This document shows positions 1 through 6,197 of a stretch of DNA of 9,903 nucleotides, in pieces. Source of the DNA: Clostridiaceae bacterium (GTDB taxonomy: Bacteria; Bacillota; Clostridia; Saccharofermentanales; UBA5734); NCBI GenBank assembly GCA_012519875.1, contig JAAYPL010000134.1, forward strand, positions 1 to 9,903, in the 5' to 3' direction. The first letter of the stretch is position 1. Each line of letters opens with the position of its first letter. The position numbers and the translations under genes are program-made. The notes under the pieces were generated by a model, which worked only from the letters and a program-made list of their open reading frames with translations, was not told where the DNA came from and made no database searches.

Positions 1-54
1 CCGGCTATCGTTTGAAGCTTCGCCACGGCCATATCCGGTCATGCTGTTGGGCAT
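1..54 (-). CDS. yicC: YicC/YloC family protein, N-terminal fragment (runs off the left edge)
   Basis: Only the first 18 codons are inside the window. They read MPNSMTGYGRGEASNDSR, and the S-M-T-G-[YF]-G-R-[GA]-E opening is the hallmark N-terminus of the YicC/YloC family, whose members are described as endoribonucleases. The ATG at 54-52 is preceded by GAGGAG with 8 bases of spacing, which fixes the start. In many Bacillota this gene heads a group with remA, gmk and rpoZ; that would lie beyond the left edge and cannot be seen here. It reads in the same direction as the upstream phosphoesterase, about 100 bases after it, with a predicted promoter in between. The identification rests on a short but very characteristic motif. 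Confidence 0.82.
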   Translation of the reverse strand, partial: MPNSMTGYGRGEASNDSR

Positions 55-78
55 TGAATCGACTCCTCTTCTGCTTGT

Positions 79-95
79 CTGCTTTTAATAAGCAG
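79..95 (-). other. Perfect stem-loop in the yicC 5' leader
   Basis: CTGCTT and AAGCAG form a perfect 6-bp stem around a 5-base AT loop (minus strand, 95 to 79). No U-tract follows; the next bases lead into the GAGGAG ribosome binding site of yicC. If the TATAAT at 103-108 is the -10 element, transcription would start near 96, so this hairpin would form the extreme 5' end of the yicC mRNA. A role in protecting the 5' end or modulating translation is inference. Confidence 0.45.
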
Positions 96-102
96 TCTAC
101 TG

Positions 103-131
103 ATTATATCTCAAGAGCCGTTGGCACGCAA
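103..131 (-). promoter_or_regulatory. Predicted sigma-A promoter for yicC
   Basis: On the minus strand a perfect TATAAT (108 to 103) lies 17 bases downstream of TTGCGT (131 to 126), which matches TTGACA at only three positions. The -10 is strong and the -35 weak. It lies between the stop of the phosphoesterase gene and the yicC start. I see no clear intrinsic terminator in 55-154, so read-through from the upstream operon could also supply yicC transcripts. Confidence 0.5.
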
Positions 132-154
132 CCGTCAACAACAGTGGTTTATGC

Positions 155-862
155 CTAGAGCCGTAGCGGCTTGAAGTTCAGATAATCGGCAGAGGCAAGC
201 TGATAGCCGACACGTCCGGGAGGACCGGCCTGGCCGTTCAGGCCCTGGTCCGAATGGATGTGACCGTACACACAAATATCCACGGAAAAAGCCTCCAATA
301 GCTCGGTCAAATCGGTTGGCTTCAGATCACGGGCAAAAGGAGGATAGTGCAGGCAGGCGATCAGTCGGCTTTTGGGTTTTCTGATCGATCGGGCTGCCTC
401 CAGTGAAAGGCGAAGGCGCCCAATTTCGCGAAGATAAATTTTTTCATCCCCGGGGCCAAAATCCGCATCCCCGGGCACAATCCAGCCTCTGGTGCCGCAG
501 ACCACCCAGTCCGGCGGGACAAAAAGCGCGTTGTTGCGCAGAAACGACAAAGTCAACAGATTATTGTCAGCGCAGAAGGCCTGGATTTTTTTCATGGAGC
601 TCCACCAATAATCGTGATTGCCGCGCAGGAGAATTTTCCGTCCCGGCAAGCGATCCAAAAAGGCCAGGTCCGGCAGAGCTTCAGACAAATTCATTGCCCA
701 GGAAATATCGCCGGGAAGAACCACCGTGTCTTCATCGGTTATGCTTTTTCGCCATTCCAGAGCCAGGCGTTGCTCATGATTTTGCCAATGGGATCCAAAA
801 ACAGCCATGGGTTTATTCACCCCAAAACCTAAATGCGGATCTGCCAGAACAAATAATGCCAT
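155..862 (-). CDS. Calcineurin-like metallophosphoesterase (COG1768-type)
   Basis: A 235-residue predicted phosphohydrolase. The full set of calcineurin-like metal-site motifs is visible: D8-P9-H10 at the end of the first strand, G51-D52, G81-N82-H83-D84, a lone H172 in LHYPPF, and G200-H201-I202-H203 near the C-terminus. Such enzymes hold two divalent metals and cleave phosphomonoesters or diesters; the substrate here is unknown. No signal peptide or membrane segment is seen, so it is probably cytosolic. The frame stays open upstream to 943, but I chose the ATG at 862-860 because GGAGG lies 6 bases before it and the protein then starts directly at the first strand of the fold. Its binding site is inside the last codons of uvrC, whose stop codon is one base from this start, so the two are probably translationally coupled. 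It is the last gene of the HPr-uvrC unit. Confidence 0.88.
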   Translation of the reverse strand: MALFVLADPHLGFGVNKPMAVFGSHWQNHEQRLALEWRKSITDEDTVVLPGDISWAMNLSEALPDLAFLDRLPGRKILLRGNHDYWWSSMKKIQAFCADNNLLTLSFLRNNALFVPPDWVVCGTRGWIVPGDADFGPGDEKIYLREIGRLRLSLEAARSIRKPKSRLIACLHYPPFARDLKPTDLTELLEAFSVDICVYGHIHSDQGLNGQAGPPGRVGYQLASADYLNFKPLRL

Positions 863-863
863 G

Positions 864-2762
864 TTAGTCCTCCGGATGAAAATGTTCGTAAACCGATCGA
901 GCCGCAGCTTTTCCCAATCCGGGCAATTTCTGCAGGTCCTCAAGGGAAGCTTGGCTGATCCTCTTGATGGTCTGAAATTCTTTGAGCAGCAGCCGACGAC
1001 GGCTGGGGCCGATCCCCTTTATTCCCTCCAAGGCAAAGCGGGTATTGCGCTTTTTGCCGAGCTTGCTGCGATATCGGCCGGCAAAGCGATGAGCCTCATC
1101 CTGAATAGCCGTCAGAAGACGCAGCAAAGCCAGCTGTTCGGCATGATCGAGGTCCGATGTGCCTTCCGTAGCCTGCTCTTCTTCCTTTCGTGCCCGCAGG
1201 TCTATCTGTCTGCCGTCCGGCAAGACCAGTCCCCGGGTGCGATGGTGAAGGTCTTTAACAATACCGGCGACCGGGATGTCGTGTCGCGCATGCTCCAGAA
1301 TCTGACCCGCCAACCGGACATGACCAATGCCACCATCAATCAACAGCAAATCGGGACGGCTGCCAAATCCTTGATCGTCCAGACGAGCCATGCGACGTTC
1401 CAGAACTTCACGCATAGCCATATAATCATCGGGAGCGTCTCCCTGCTCCAGCTTGAAATGGCGGTACTGCTGGCGATGCGGACGGCCGTCTTGAAAGACA
1501 ACCATGCCGGCCGCCTGATCACGGGTGCCGAGATTGGAGATGTCGTAGGCCTCGATTCGATGCAGCGCCCGGCCGTTTGCCGCCAGATCCGATAAAAGCT
1601 TCAGGGATTCTTGTACAGCCCTTTGCCCCGACCCCCCCAGCAAAGTATGGCGACGAAGTGATTCCTCGGCATTGTCCCCGGCCATCTTCAACATCTCCAG
1701 CCCACGACCGCGCCGCGGCACACGAAGGCCACAACGGCCGCCCCGCAATTGGCCCAGATAGGTGGCAAGTGCTGTCCGATCATCGATTTCAACCGGGATC
1801 AGGATCTCCGGCGGAACCAAGGCGGCGTCCGGATAATGTTGTGTGAGGAACGCTGTCAGCACCTCGGCATCGGTCTGATCGCTTTCCGGCCAGAAAAAAG
1901 CCGCCGCGGCAACCAGCCGGCCCTGTCTGATTTCCATTTTTTGCAAAGCAATCTCACTGCCGTTTCGGGCAATGGCAAGAATGTCTTTATCCTCCGGTTT
2001 ATTGCTGACAACTTTTTGTTTTGCCATCAATTTTTCCAGAGCTTGAATCCGATCGCGCAGCTTGGCGGCCTGTTCAAAGTCCAAATCTTCGGCTGCCTGC
2101 GCCATCTCGGCTCTCAGGCTGTCAAAAAGCCCGCTGTACCGGCCTTCCAGGAAACGGCAGATGTCTTCCATAACAGCACGATATCGATCCACCGGCACAT
2201 CACCACGGCATGGGCCGATACAACGGCCGATATGAAAATTAAGGCAGGCCCGTTCCTTGCCGATATCTCGAGGAAGTTGGCGACGGCAGGTTTTGAGAGG
2301 AAAAACAGACTGCAAAGCCTGCAGGGCGCGGTAAACATCCCCCGCCAGATACGGGCCGAAATAACGGGCCCCCTGCCGGCGGTCGGCACCGATGCGAAAC
2401 GCCTTGACAACGCGCGGATATGATTCATTAAGTGTGACCTTGATGTAGGGATAGTCCCGATCATCCCGCAGCAGGATGTTGTAGTGTGGTTGATGTTTTT
2501 TGATCAGCGTTGACTCAAGAATGAGTGCTTCCAGCTCATTTTCACAATAAATGGTCGAAAAGGAAGCAATGCGGGCAATCATCGCCAAAACTTTACCCGT
2601 CCCCTGAGGGTGGAGTGTGAAATAAGATCTGAGCCGACTCCGAAGATTAACGGCCTTTCCGACGTAGATGATTAAGCCCGTAGCATCTTTCATCAGATAG
2701 ACACCCGGGCTCTGTTTAACAAGGTCCAGCCTTGCATCAAATAGATGTTGTGAATCGTTCAT
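864..2762 (-). CDS. uvrC: Excinuclease ABC subunit C
   Basis: 632 residues, normal UvrC length. UvrC makes both incisions around a lesion in UvrABC nucleotide excision repair, 3' through the N-terminal GIY-YIG domain and 5' through the C-terminal RNase H-like domain. Visible in order: GIY-YIG core (G20-V-Y22, Y33-V-G35, R43, E83 as likely metal ligand); cysteines 159, 173, 181 and 185, matching the four that bind a [4Fe-4S] cluster in E. coli UvrC; a UVR helix pair for UvrB contact around 212-247; the nuclease C half with D407 (AYDISN), D476 (LLLIDGG) and H506/H507; and tandem helix-hairpin-helix motifs in the last 60 residues (GIKGIGPSRRRLLL, LPGLGKAAA). All key residues are present. The ATG at 2762 is 17 bases after the stop of the HPr-like gene and has no recognisable Shine-Dalgarno, so reinitiation after that gene is likely. 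It shares the promoter at 3112-3141. Confidence 0.98.
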   Translation of the reverse strand: MNDSQHLFDARLDLVKQSPGVYLMKDATGLIIYVGKAVNLRSRLRSYFTLHPQGTGKVLAMIARIASFSTIYCENELEALILESTLIKKHQPHYNILLRDDRDYPYIKVTLNESYPRVVKAFRIGADRRQGARYFGPYLAGDVYRALQALQSVFPLKTCRRQLPRDIGKERACLNFHIGRCIGPCRGDVPVDRYRAVMEDICRFLEGRYSGLFDSLRAEMAQAAEDLDFEQAAKLRDRIQALEKLMAKQKVVSNKPEDKDILAIARNGSEIALQKMEIRQGRLVAAAAFFWPESDQTDAEVLTAFLTQHYPDAALVPPEILIPVEIDDRTALATYLGQLRGGRCGLRVPRRGRGLEMLKMAGDNAEESLRRHTLLGGSGQRAVQESLKLLSDLAANGRALHRIEAYDISNLGTRDQAAGMVVFQDGRPHRQQYRHFKLEQGDAPDDYMAMREVLERRMARLDDQGFGSRPDLLLIDGGIGHVRLAGQILEHARHDIPVAGIVKDLHHRTRGLVLPDGRQIDLRARKEEEQATEGTSDLDHAEQLALLRLLTAIQDEAHRFAGRYRSKLGKKRNTRFALEGIKGIGPSRRRLLLKEFQTIKRISQASLEDLQKLPGLGKAAARSVYEHFHPED

Positions 2763-2779
2763 GGATGAATCAGACAGAT

Positions 2780-3040
2780 TTATACTTCGGGGTGCATCAG
2801 GTAACCAACGATGGCGTCCAATGCCTCATCTTCGTCAACACCATCCGCACTGACCAGCAGCTCGATATCGTTTTCAATGCCCAAGGACATCACACCCAAA
2901 AGGCTTTTGGCATTGGCGCGACGGTCGCCGCTTGATAACCAGAGGTCGGAACGGAATGTTGACGCTTTTTGAATCAGCACCGCCACTGCTTTCATATGCA
3001 ACGCCTCATCACAATTGAACCTGACCGTTTTTGAAACCAT
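2780..3040 (-). CDS. HPr-family phosphocarrier-like protein with a variant active-site loop
   Basis: 86 residues, the normal HPr size and fold pattern. HPr passes phosphate from Enzyme I to sugar-specific EIIA through His15; in Bacillota, HprK also phosphorylates Ser46 to make a CcpA corepressor. Here H15 is present and S46 sits in the well-kept block N43-A-K-S-L-L-G49 followed by VMSLGI. The loop around the histidine, normally G-L-H-A-R-P, reads A13-L-H-M-K-A18: Gly13, Arg17 and Pro18 are all changed, with Lys at the Arg position that normally contacts the phosphate. So this may be a regulatory HPr paralogue like Crh rather than the main PTS carrier, although Crh lacks His15 and this protein keeps it. 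No ptsI follows. The start is set by GGAGGAGG 7-8 bases upstream. It leads a unit with uvrC and a phosphoesterase behind its own promoter. Family assignment is secure, function is not. Confidence 0.9.
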   Translation of the reverse strand: MVSKTVRFNCDEALHMKAVAVLIQKASTFRSDLWLSSGDRRANAKSLLGVMSLGIENDIELLVSADGVDEDEALDAIVGYLMHPEV

Positions 3041-3057
3041 TTCTTATCCTCCTCCGA

Positions 3058-3080
3058 GGCTGATGATGACTTCAGCAGCC
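3058..3080 (-). other. Stem-loop just upstream of the HPr-like gene's ribosome binding site
   Basis: On the minus strand, GGCTG (3080-3076) pairs with CAGCC (3062-3058), continues past one mismatch with three more pairs, and closes on a 5-base loop. The arm ends only a few bases before the GGAGGAGG ribosome binding site. There is no U-tract, so it is not an intrinsic terminator. It lies in the roughly 65-base leader predicted from the promoter at 3112-3141. An effect on initiation or stability is inference. Confidence 0.4.
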
Positions 3081-3111
3081 GTTATACATAGCAGCTCGCG
3101 GATACAATCAC

Positions 3112-3141
3112 AGTATAGAATTGATCCCTTGTCTTTGTCAA
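3112..3141 (-). promoter_or_regulatory. Predicted sigma-A promoter for the HPr-like gene, uvrC and phosphoesterase unit
   Basis: A perfect TTGACA (3141 to 3136) is followed after 18 bases by TATACT (3117 to 3112) on the minus strand. It lies in the 120-base gap between the rimI stop and the HPr-like start, with expected transcription start near 3105. No intrinsic terminator separates rimI from it, so read-through from the tsa cluster is also possible. The hexamers are near consensus and the spacing is acceptable. Confidence 0.75.
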
Positions 3142-3160
3142 TTATCGGTTTCAATGGCTT

Positions 3161-3640
3161 TTATTCATTGGGCGACGGGTTATCCCCAAACTTTTTAAGC
3201 AATATAATAGCATCTTCACCAGTATCGGCGTAATAAGCACGACGAACACCGACCGGTGAAAATCCAAAAGACGCATAAAGGGACCGGGCGGCCTGATTGC
3301 TTGTCCGCACCTCCAACGAAATCGAGGACAGGTTTTCGGACTTGGCCATAGCTATCATTTTACGGAGCAGACATCGGCCGACACCTTGCCGCCTTGATTC
3401 AGGATCAACCGCAAGGTTATTGATTTGTAATTCGTCCAGCACAACCCAGCCGGACAGATAACCAACCAGCAAACCGTCGGATTGCTCGGCCACCAAAATA
3501 CGCGCCAGGGGGTTGGCGGTCAATTCATCGGCCAATGATTCCCTGCTCCACGGTATATCGAAGCAGGCTTTCTCCAGCCCGACCAAGTCATCCAGATCCC
3601 GATCGGTTGCGGCGCGAATAACAAGATCAGGACAGGTCAT
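3161..3640 (-). CDS. rimI: Ribosomal-protein-alanine N-acetyltransferase, RimI-type GNAT
   Basis: 159 residues, GNAT fold. RimI-type enzymes acetylate protein N-termini from acetyl-CoA; the classical substrate is ribosomal protein S18. Visible: the early PWS-type motif typical of RimI (I29-P30-W31-S32), the pyrophosphate-binding R83-R-Q-G-V-G88 preceded by INNLAVDP, the likely catalytic E110 in SLEVR, N115, and the C-terminal SLYASFGF and YY segments that complete the acetyl-CoA site. The ATG overlaps the tsaB stop by four bases (ATGA), and no good Shine-Dalgarno precedes it, so translation is probably coupled to tsaB. The tsaE-tsaB-rimI order is common in Bacillota, often followed by tsaD, which is not next here. 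A different protein substrate is possible, as RimI homologues are numerous, but the neighbourhood supports the RimI name. Confidence 0.93.
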   Translation of the reverse strand: MTCPDLVIRAATDRDLDDLVGLEKACFDIPWSRESLADELTANPLARILVAEQSDGLLVGYLSGWVVLDELQINNLAVDPESRRQGVGRCLLRKMIAMAKSENLSSISLEVRTSNQAARSLYASFGFSPVGVRRAYYADTGEDAIILLKKFGDNPSPNE

Positions 3641-4338
3641 GGCCGACCGCCGGCCGCGCGTCGTTCGGCCTGGGAAACCGCGAGATACTGCGGCAACAAC
3701 AGGTGGGGTGAAGCCGACGGATCCTTTCGCAATCTGATCTCGGCGATCTCAGCAATAACCGACGCCCGGGATTGCGACAAAGCTTCCGGTGCTATGATCG
3801 TACCCGGGATGACAGGTTGGCCGTTTGCATCAAAAAAAGCCTCCGGCCGGTGGCCCACCAGCAAAATCAAGGCAGGCCGAACAGGAAGATCCGTTATGCT
3901 GCCGACCAGATCCGATGTTTGCCAGGCATCTTCGGGCAATATCGTCTCTTCGTTGAGCCAGGCTCCGGCAAAAACGCGCCGGTTCCGAGCATCAATCATG
4001 GGCAGAACAATCATGGCGGGACAACGCAGATAAGGCCACGCCATAGCTTCCAACGTGGAAATTCCGATGGCCGGACGCCCGGTCCCATAAGCCATGGCTT
4101 TGATCGAACTGATGCCGATTCGAATGCCGGTAAATGAACCCGGCCCCGTGGCGCAGGCGAAACCGTCGATTTCGGTCGGAGCAAGATCGCACCGGTTGAG
4201 CAGATCTTCAACAGCCGGCATCAGGGTAACGGCATGGGGTTGGCTGCGTTGGATGACGATCTCGGCCGCAAGCCGGCCGTCACTCCACAGCGCGACGCTG
4301 GCTTGAGGGCCCGATGTATCACAAGCTAAAATCAACAA
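3637..4338 (-). CDS. tsaB: tRNA t6A biosynthesis protein TsaB (YeaZ)
   Basis: 233 residues, usual TsaB length. TsaB is the non-catalytic ASKHA-fold partner of TsaD; with TsaE they transfer threonylcarbamoyl from TC-AMP to A37 of tRNAs reading ANN codons. Diagnostic features are the N-terminal strand ending in ILACDTSG, the SQPHAVTLMP segment around 32-41, and the signature G65-P-G-S-F-T-G-I-R-I-G75. The start is TTG, at 4338-4336; a second TTG is the next codon. GGAGG ends 7 bases before the first, favouring it. The binding site and start lie inside the end of tsaE (7-base overlap), so the two are co-translated. The C-terminal tail (AERRAAGGRP) is short and polar. No tsaD is present in the window. 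Confidence 0.95.
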   Translation of the reverse strand: MLILACDTSGPQASVALWSDGRLAAEIVIQRSQPHAVTLMPAVEDLLNRCDLAPTEIDGFACATGPGSFTGIRIGISSIKAMAYGTGRPAIGISTLEAMAWPYLRCPAMIVLPMIDARNRRVFAGAWLNEETILPEDAWQTSDLVGSITDLPVRPALILLVGHRPEAFFDANGQPVIPGTIIAPEALSQSRASVIAEIAEIRLRKDPSASPHLLLPQYLAVSQAERRAAGGRP

Positions 4339-4862
4339 GGGTCATCCTCCTTTAGCCGTCGAATTAGAGTAGCCAAGCGGTCGGGACATCCCGGCCAGGT
4401 TATCTCGATCCGCCGGCTATCCGACTGGTTTAGATCTTGTTGCAATAAAAGGATATATAGTGTTTGCGGTGGCAGGATATCAGCGATGACCTCTCCCCAC
4501 TCGATAACCGAAACCCCCTTTTGCGTGAAATACTCGTCCAATCCGATTTCACAGAAGGATCCGCTGTCACTCAGGCGATAAGCATCAAAATGAAACAATG
4601 CCAGGCCGCCGGGTTTGGCCGGATGCTCGATCATCAGGGTAAATGTCGGGCTGGAAACCGGTCCCTGACTGCCCAGGCCTTCAGCCAGCCCACGGGTCAG
4701 AACGGTTTTGCCGGCACCCAGATCGCCATCGAGGCAGACGATATCGTCTGCAATCAAATGGCTTGCCAGCCAACGGCCGAAAGCCATGGTCTGCTCGGTG
4801 CTGATGCTGGTCAGTACCAACAAACCCGCGTCAAAATGAAGGGTTTTTGCCATCCTGTTCAT
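4332..4862 (-). CDS. tsaE: tRNA t6A biosynthesis ATPase TsaE (YjeE)
   Basis: 176 residues from the ATG at 4862-4860. TsaE is the P-loop ATPase that works with TsaB-TsaD in t6A37 formation. The Walker A motif G-D-L-G-A-G-K-T is at residues 46-53, followed by the family blocks SSPTFTLM, HFDAYRL and VIEWGE. The true start is uncertain: a TTG at 4871 lies directly after the TGA of the upstream amidohydrolase gene (TGATTG), an ATG is at 4862 and another at 4853, and none has a convincing Shine-Dalgarno. Initiation is probably coupled to termination of the upstream gene. About 35 residues precede the first conserved strand, somewhat more than in many homologues, so the later ATG cannot be excluded. 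Function is secure; only the N-terminus is in doubt. Confidence 0.94.
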   Translation of the reverse strand: MNRMAKTLHFDAGLLVLTSISTEQTMAFGRWLASHLIADDIVCLDGDLGAGKTVLTRGLAEGLGSQGPVSSPTFTLMIEHPAKPGGLALFHFDAYRLSDSGSFCEIGLDEYFTQKGVSVIEWGEVIADILPPQTLYILLLQQDLNQSDSRRIEITWPGCPDRLATLIRRLKEDDPC

Positions 4863-4871
4863 AAGACACAA

Positions 4872-6101
4872 TCAGGTTTCTGAAAAGGCCGGTTTGCCTT
4901 GCAGGAAAACCATCCGGACCGTGCTGCGAAAATCCAGCGGATTGCCACTGAAGAGCACCAGATCGGCCAATTTCCCCGCTTCAATGCTGCCCAGTATTTT
5001 GTCGGCGCCGCACAAGCGAGCAGAGGTTATTGTCATGGCTTCCAGGGCCTGTTGCTCCGTCATACCTGCCTTGACGGCCAGAGCGGCGCTGACCGTCAGA
5101 TACTGAACCGGAACGACCGGATGATCGGTCATGATGGCCACCGGGATGCCGGCGGCCGCCAATATGCCGGGATTTCGAATCGTTGATCGGCGCAGTTCGG
5201 GTTTGCTGCGATCCGACAGCAAAGGTCCGGTGATCACGCCGGCCAATCGGCCCAGTCCCGGTTTCCCCAGGCCGCATCCCTGTTGCAGGCCGGCCTGATA
5301 CTCGAGAGCCAGCAGGTCGGCAATCAGATAACCTTCCGTACAATGATCAATCGTGTAATGCAAGCCGAATTCATTGGCGATGCGAACGGCGGTCAAGATA
5401 TCGTCGGTCCGATGGGCATGAATCTTCAACATTCTTTCACCGGTTAAGACCGGTGCCAAAGCCTCCCACCGCCCGTCACGCCGGGTCATGGGTTTTTCTT
5501 CCTTAGCCAAAAAATCCTTTTCATCGATGTATGCTTGGGTTTGCGCCAAAGCATCCCGCAAAATGGCTGCCGTAGCCATTCGCGTTATCGGCGATTTATC
5601 TTTTCGTCCGTAAACCTGCTTGGGATTTTCCCCAAGAGCCGCCTTCATTGCCGCAAGCTTGATGACGGTCATGTCCTCGACCGTCCGTCCGGCGGTTCGC
5701 AACAAAGCAAAGCTTCCCGCCAGCACATTGGCGCTGCCCGGACCGGTCATGACCGTGGTCACGCCGCCGGCCAAAGCCTCTGGAAAACAGGCGTCATCCT
5801 GATAAATACCGTCGGTCGCCAGAAGTTGCGGCGTGACCGGATCGGTGGCTTCATTGCCGTCATGTCCTTCGAATGTCAAACCGTCGTTAAAGAGTCCGAC
5901 ATGGCAATGGGCATCGATCAGGCCGGGCATCAGCCAGGCCCCGTCCGCATCAACGACCTGTAGAGCATCATGATCGGTCAGGTGCGGCGGCGGCTCCCCG
6001 GAACCAACTTCGCGAATAAAAGGCGGATCGGCAAGCAGGTAGCCATGGAACGCCGGCCGGCCTGTCATTGGATGAATATCGGCGTTTTTGATCAGCAGCA
6101 C
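4872..6101 (-). CDS. Amidohydrolase-superfamily metal-dependent hydrolase (imidazolonepropionase-like)
   Basis: 409 residues. The N-terminal beta-sandwich leads into P-G-L-I-D-A-H65-C-H67, the HxH metal motif; further likely ligands are H228/H230 (KIHAHR), H253 (YTIDHC) and D326 (IMTDHP). The C-terminus has the superfamily's closing segment GSIEAGKLADLVLFSGNPLD. These features place it in the cyclic-amide hydrolase group (COG1228-like). The substrate cannot be read from sequence: dihydroorotase, dipeptidase-like and imidazolone roles all remain open, and no hut or pyr gene is adjacent. No signal peptide, so cytosolic. The GTG start at 6101 is set by AGGAGG 8 bases upstream. The gene begins 30 bases past the rpsI terminator and abuts tsaE, so it leads the amidohydrolase-tsaE-tsaB-rimI set. 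Residues about 267-287 form a Gly-rich stretch that looks like an insertion compared with homologues as I remember them. Confidence 0.87.
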   Translation of the reverse strand: MLLIKNADIHPMTGRPAFHGYLLADPPFIREVGSGEPPPHLTDHDALQVVDADGAWLMPGLIDAHCHVGLFNDGLTFEGHDGNEATDPVTPQLLATDGIYQDDACFPEALAGGVTTVMTGPGSANVLAGSFALLRTAGRTVEDMTVIKLAAMKAALGENPKQVYGRKDKSPITRMATAAILRDALAQTQAYIDEKDFLAKEEKPMTRRDGRWEALAPVLTGERMLKIHAHRTDDILTAVRIANEFGLHYTIDHCTEGYLIADLLALEYQAGLQQGCGLGKPGLGRLAGVITGPLLSDRSKPELRRSTIRNPGILAAAGIPVAIMTDHPVVPVQYLTVSAALAVKAGMTEQQALEAMTITSARLCGADKILGSIEAGKLADLVLFSGNPLDFRSTVRMVFLQGKPAFSET

Positions 6102-6131
6102 AATAAAAACCTCCTGTGAAAAGGAAAAAGC

Positions 6132-6163
6132 AAAACGGGACAGGGCTTGGCGTCCCTATCCCG
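6132..6163 (-). terminator. Intrinsic terminator of the rplM-rpsI operon
   Basis: On the minus strand CGGGATAGGG (6163-6154) pairs over ten positions, one of them a G-U, with CCCTGTCCCG (6145-6136) around an 8-base loop. TTTT follows at once, then GCTTTTT. This is a textbook Rho-independent terminator 34 bases after the rpsI stop. The tail runs almost directly into the AGGAGG binding site of the amidohydrolase gene. Confidence 0.9.
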
Positions 6164-6197
6164 ACCATCCCTGCTGGCAAGATCTGAATAACAGGCC

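Noticed and set aside
79..95. Hairpin as an intrinsic terminator of the HPr-uvrC-phosphoesterase unit
   Set aside because: No U-tract follows on the minus strand, and the yicC ribosome binding site comes next, so it was listed as a leader stem-loop instead.
863..943. Upstream extension of the phosphoesterase to 943
   Set aside because: The extra 27 residues overlap the end of uvrC, have no family features, and the ATG at 862 has a well-spaced GGAGG.
807..1595. Open frame of 262 codons on the plus strand
   Set aside because: It is antisense to uvrC, whose catalytic and structural motifs are intact; the plus-strand translation has no recognisable domain and no ribosome binding site.
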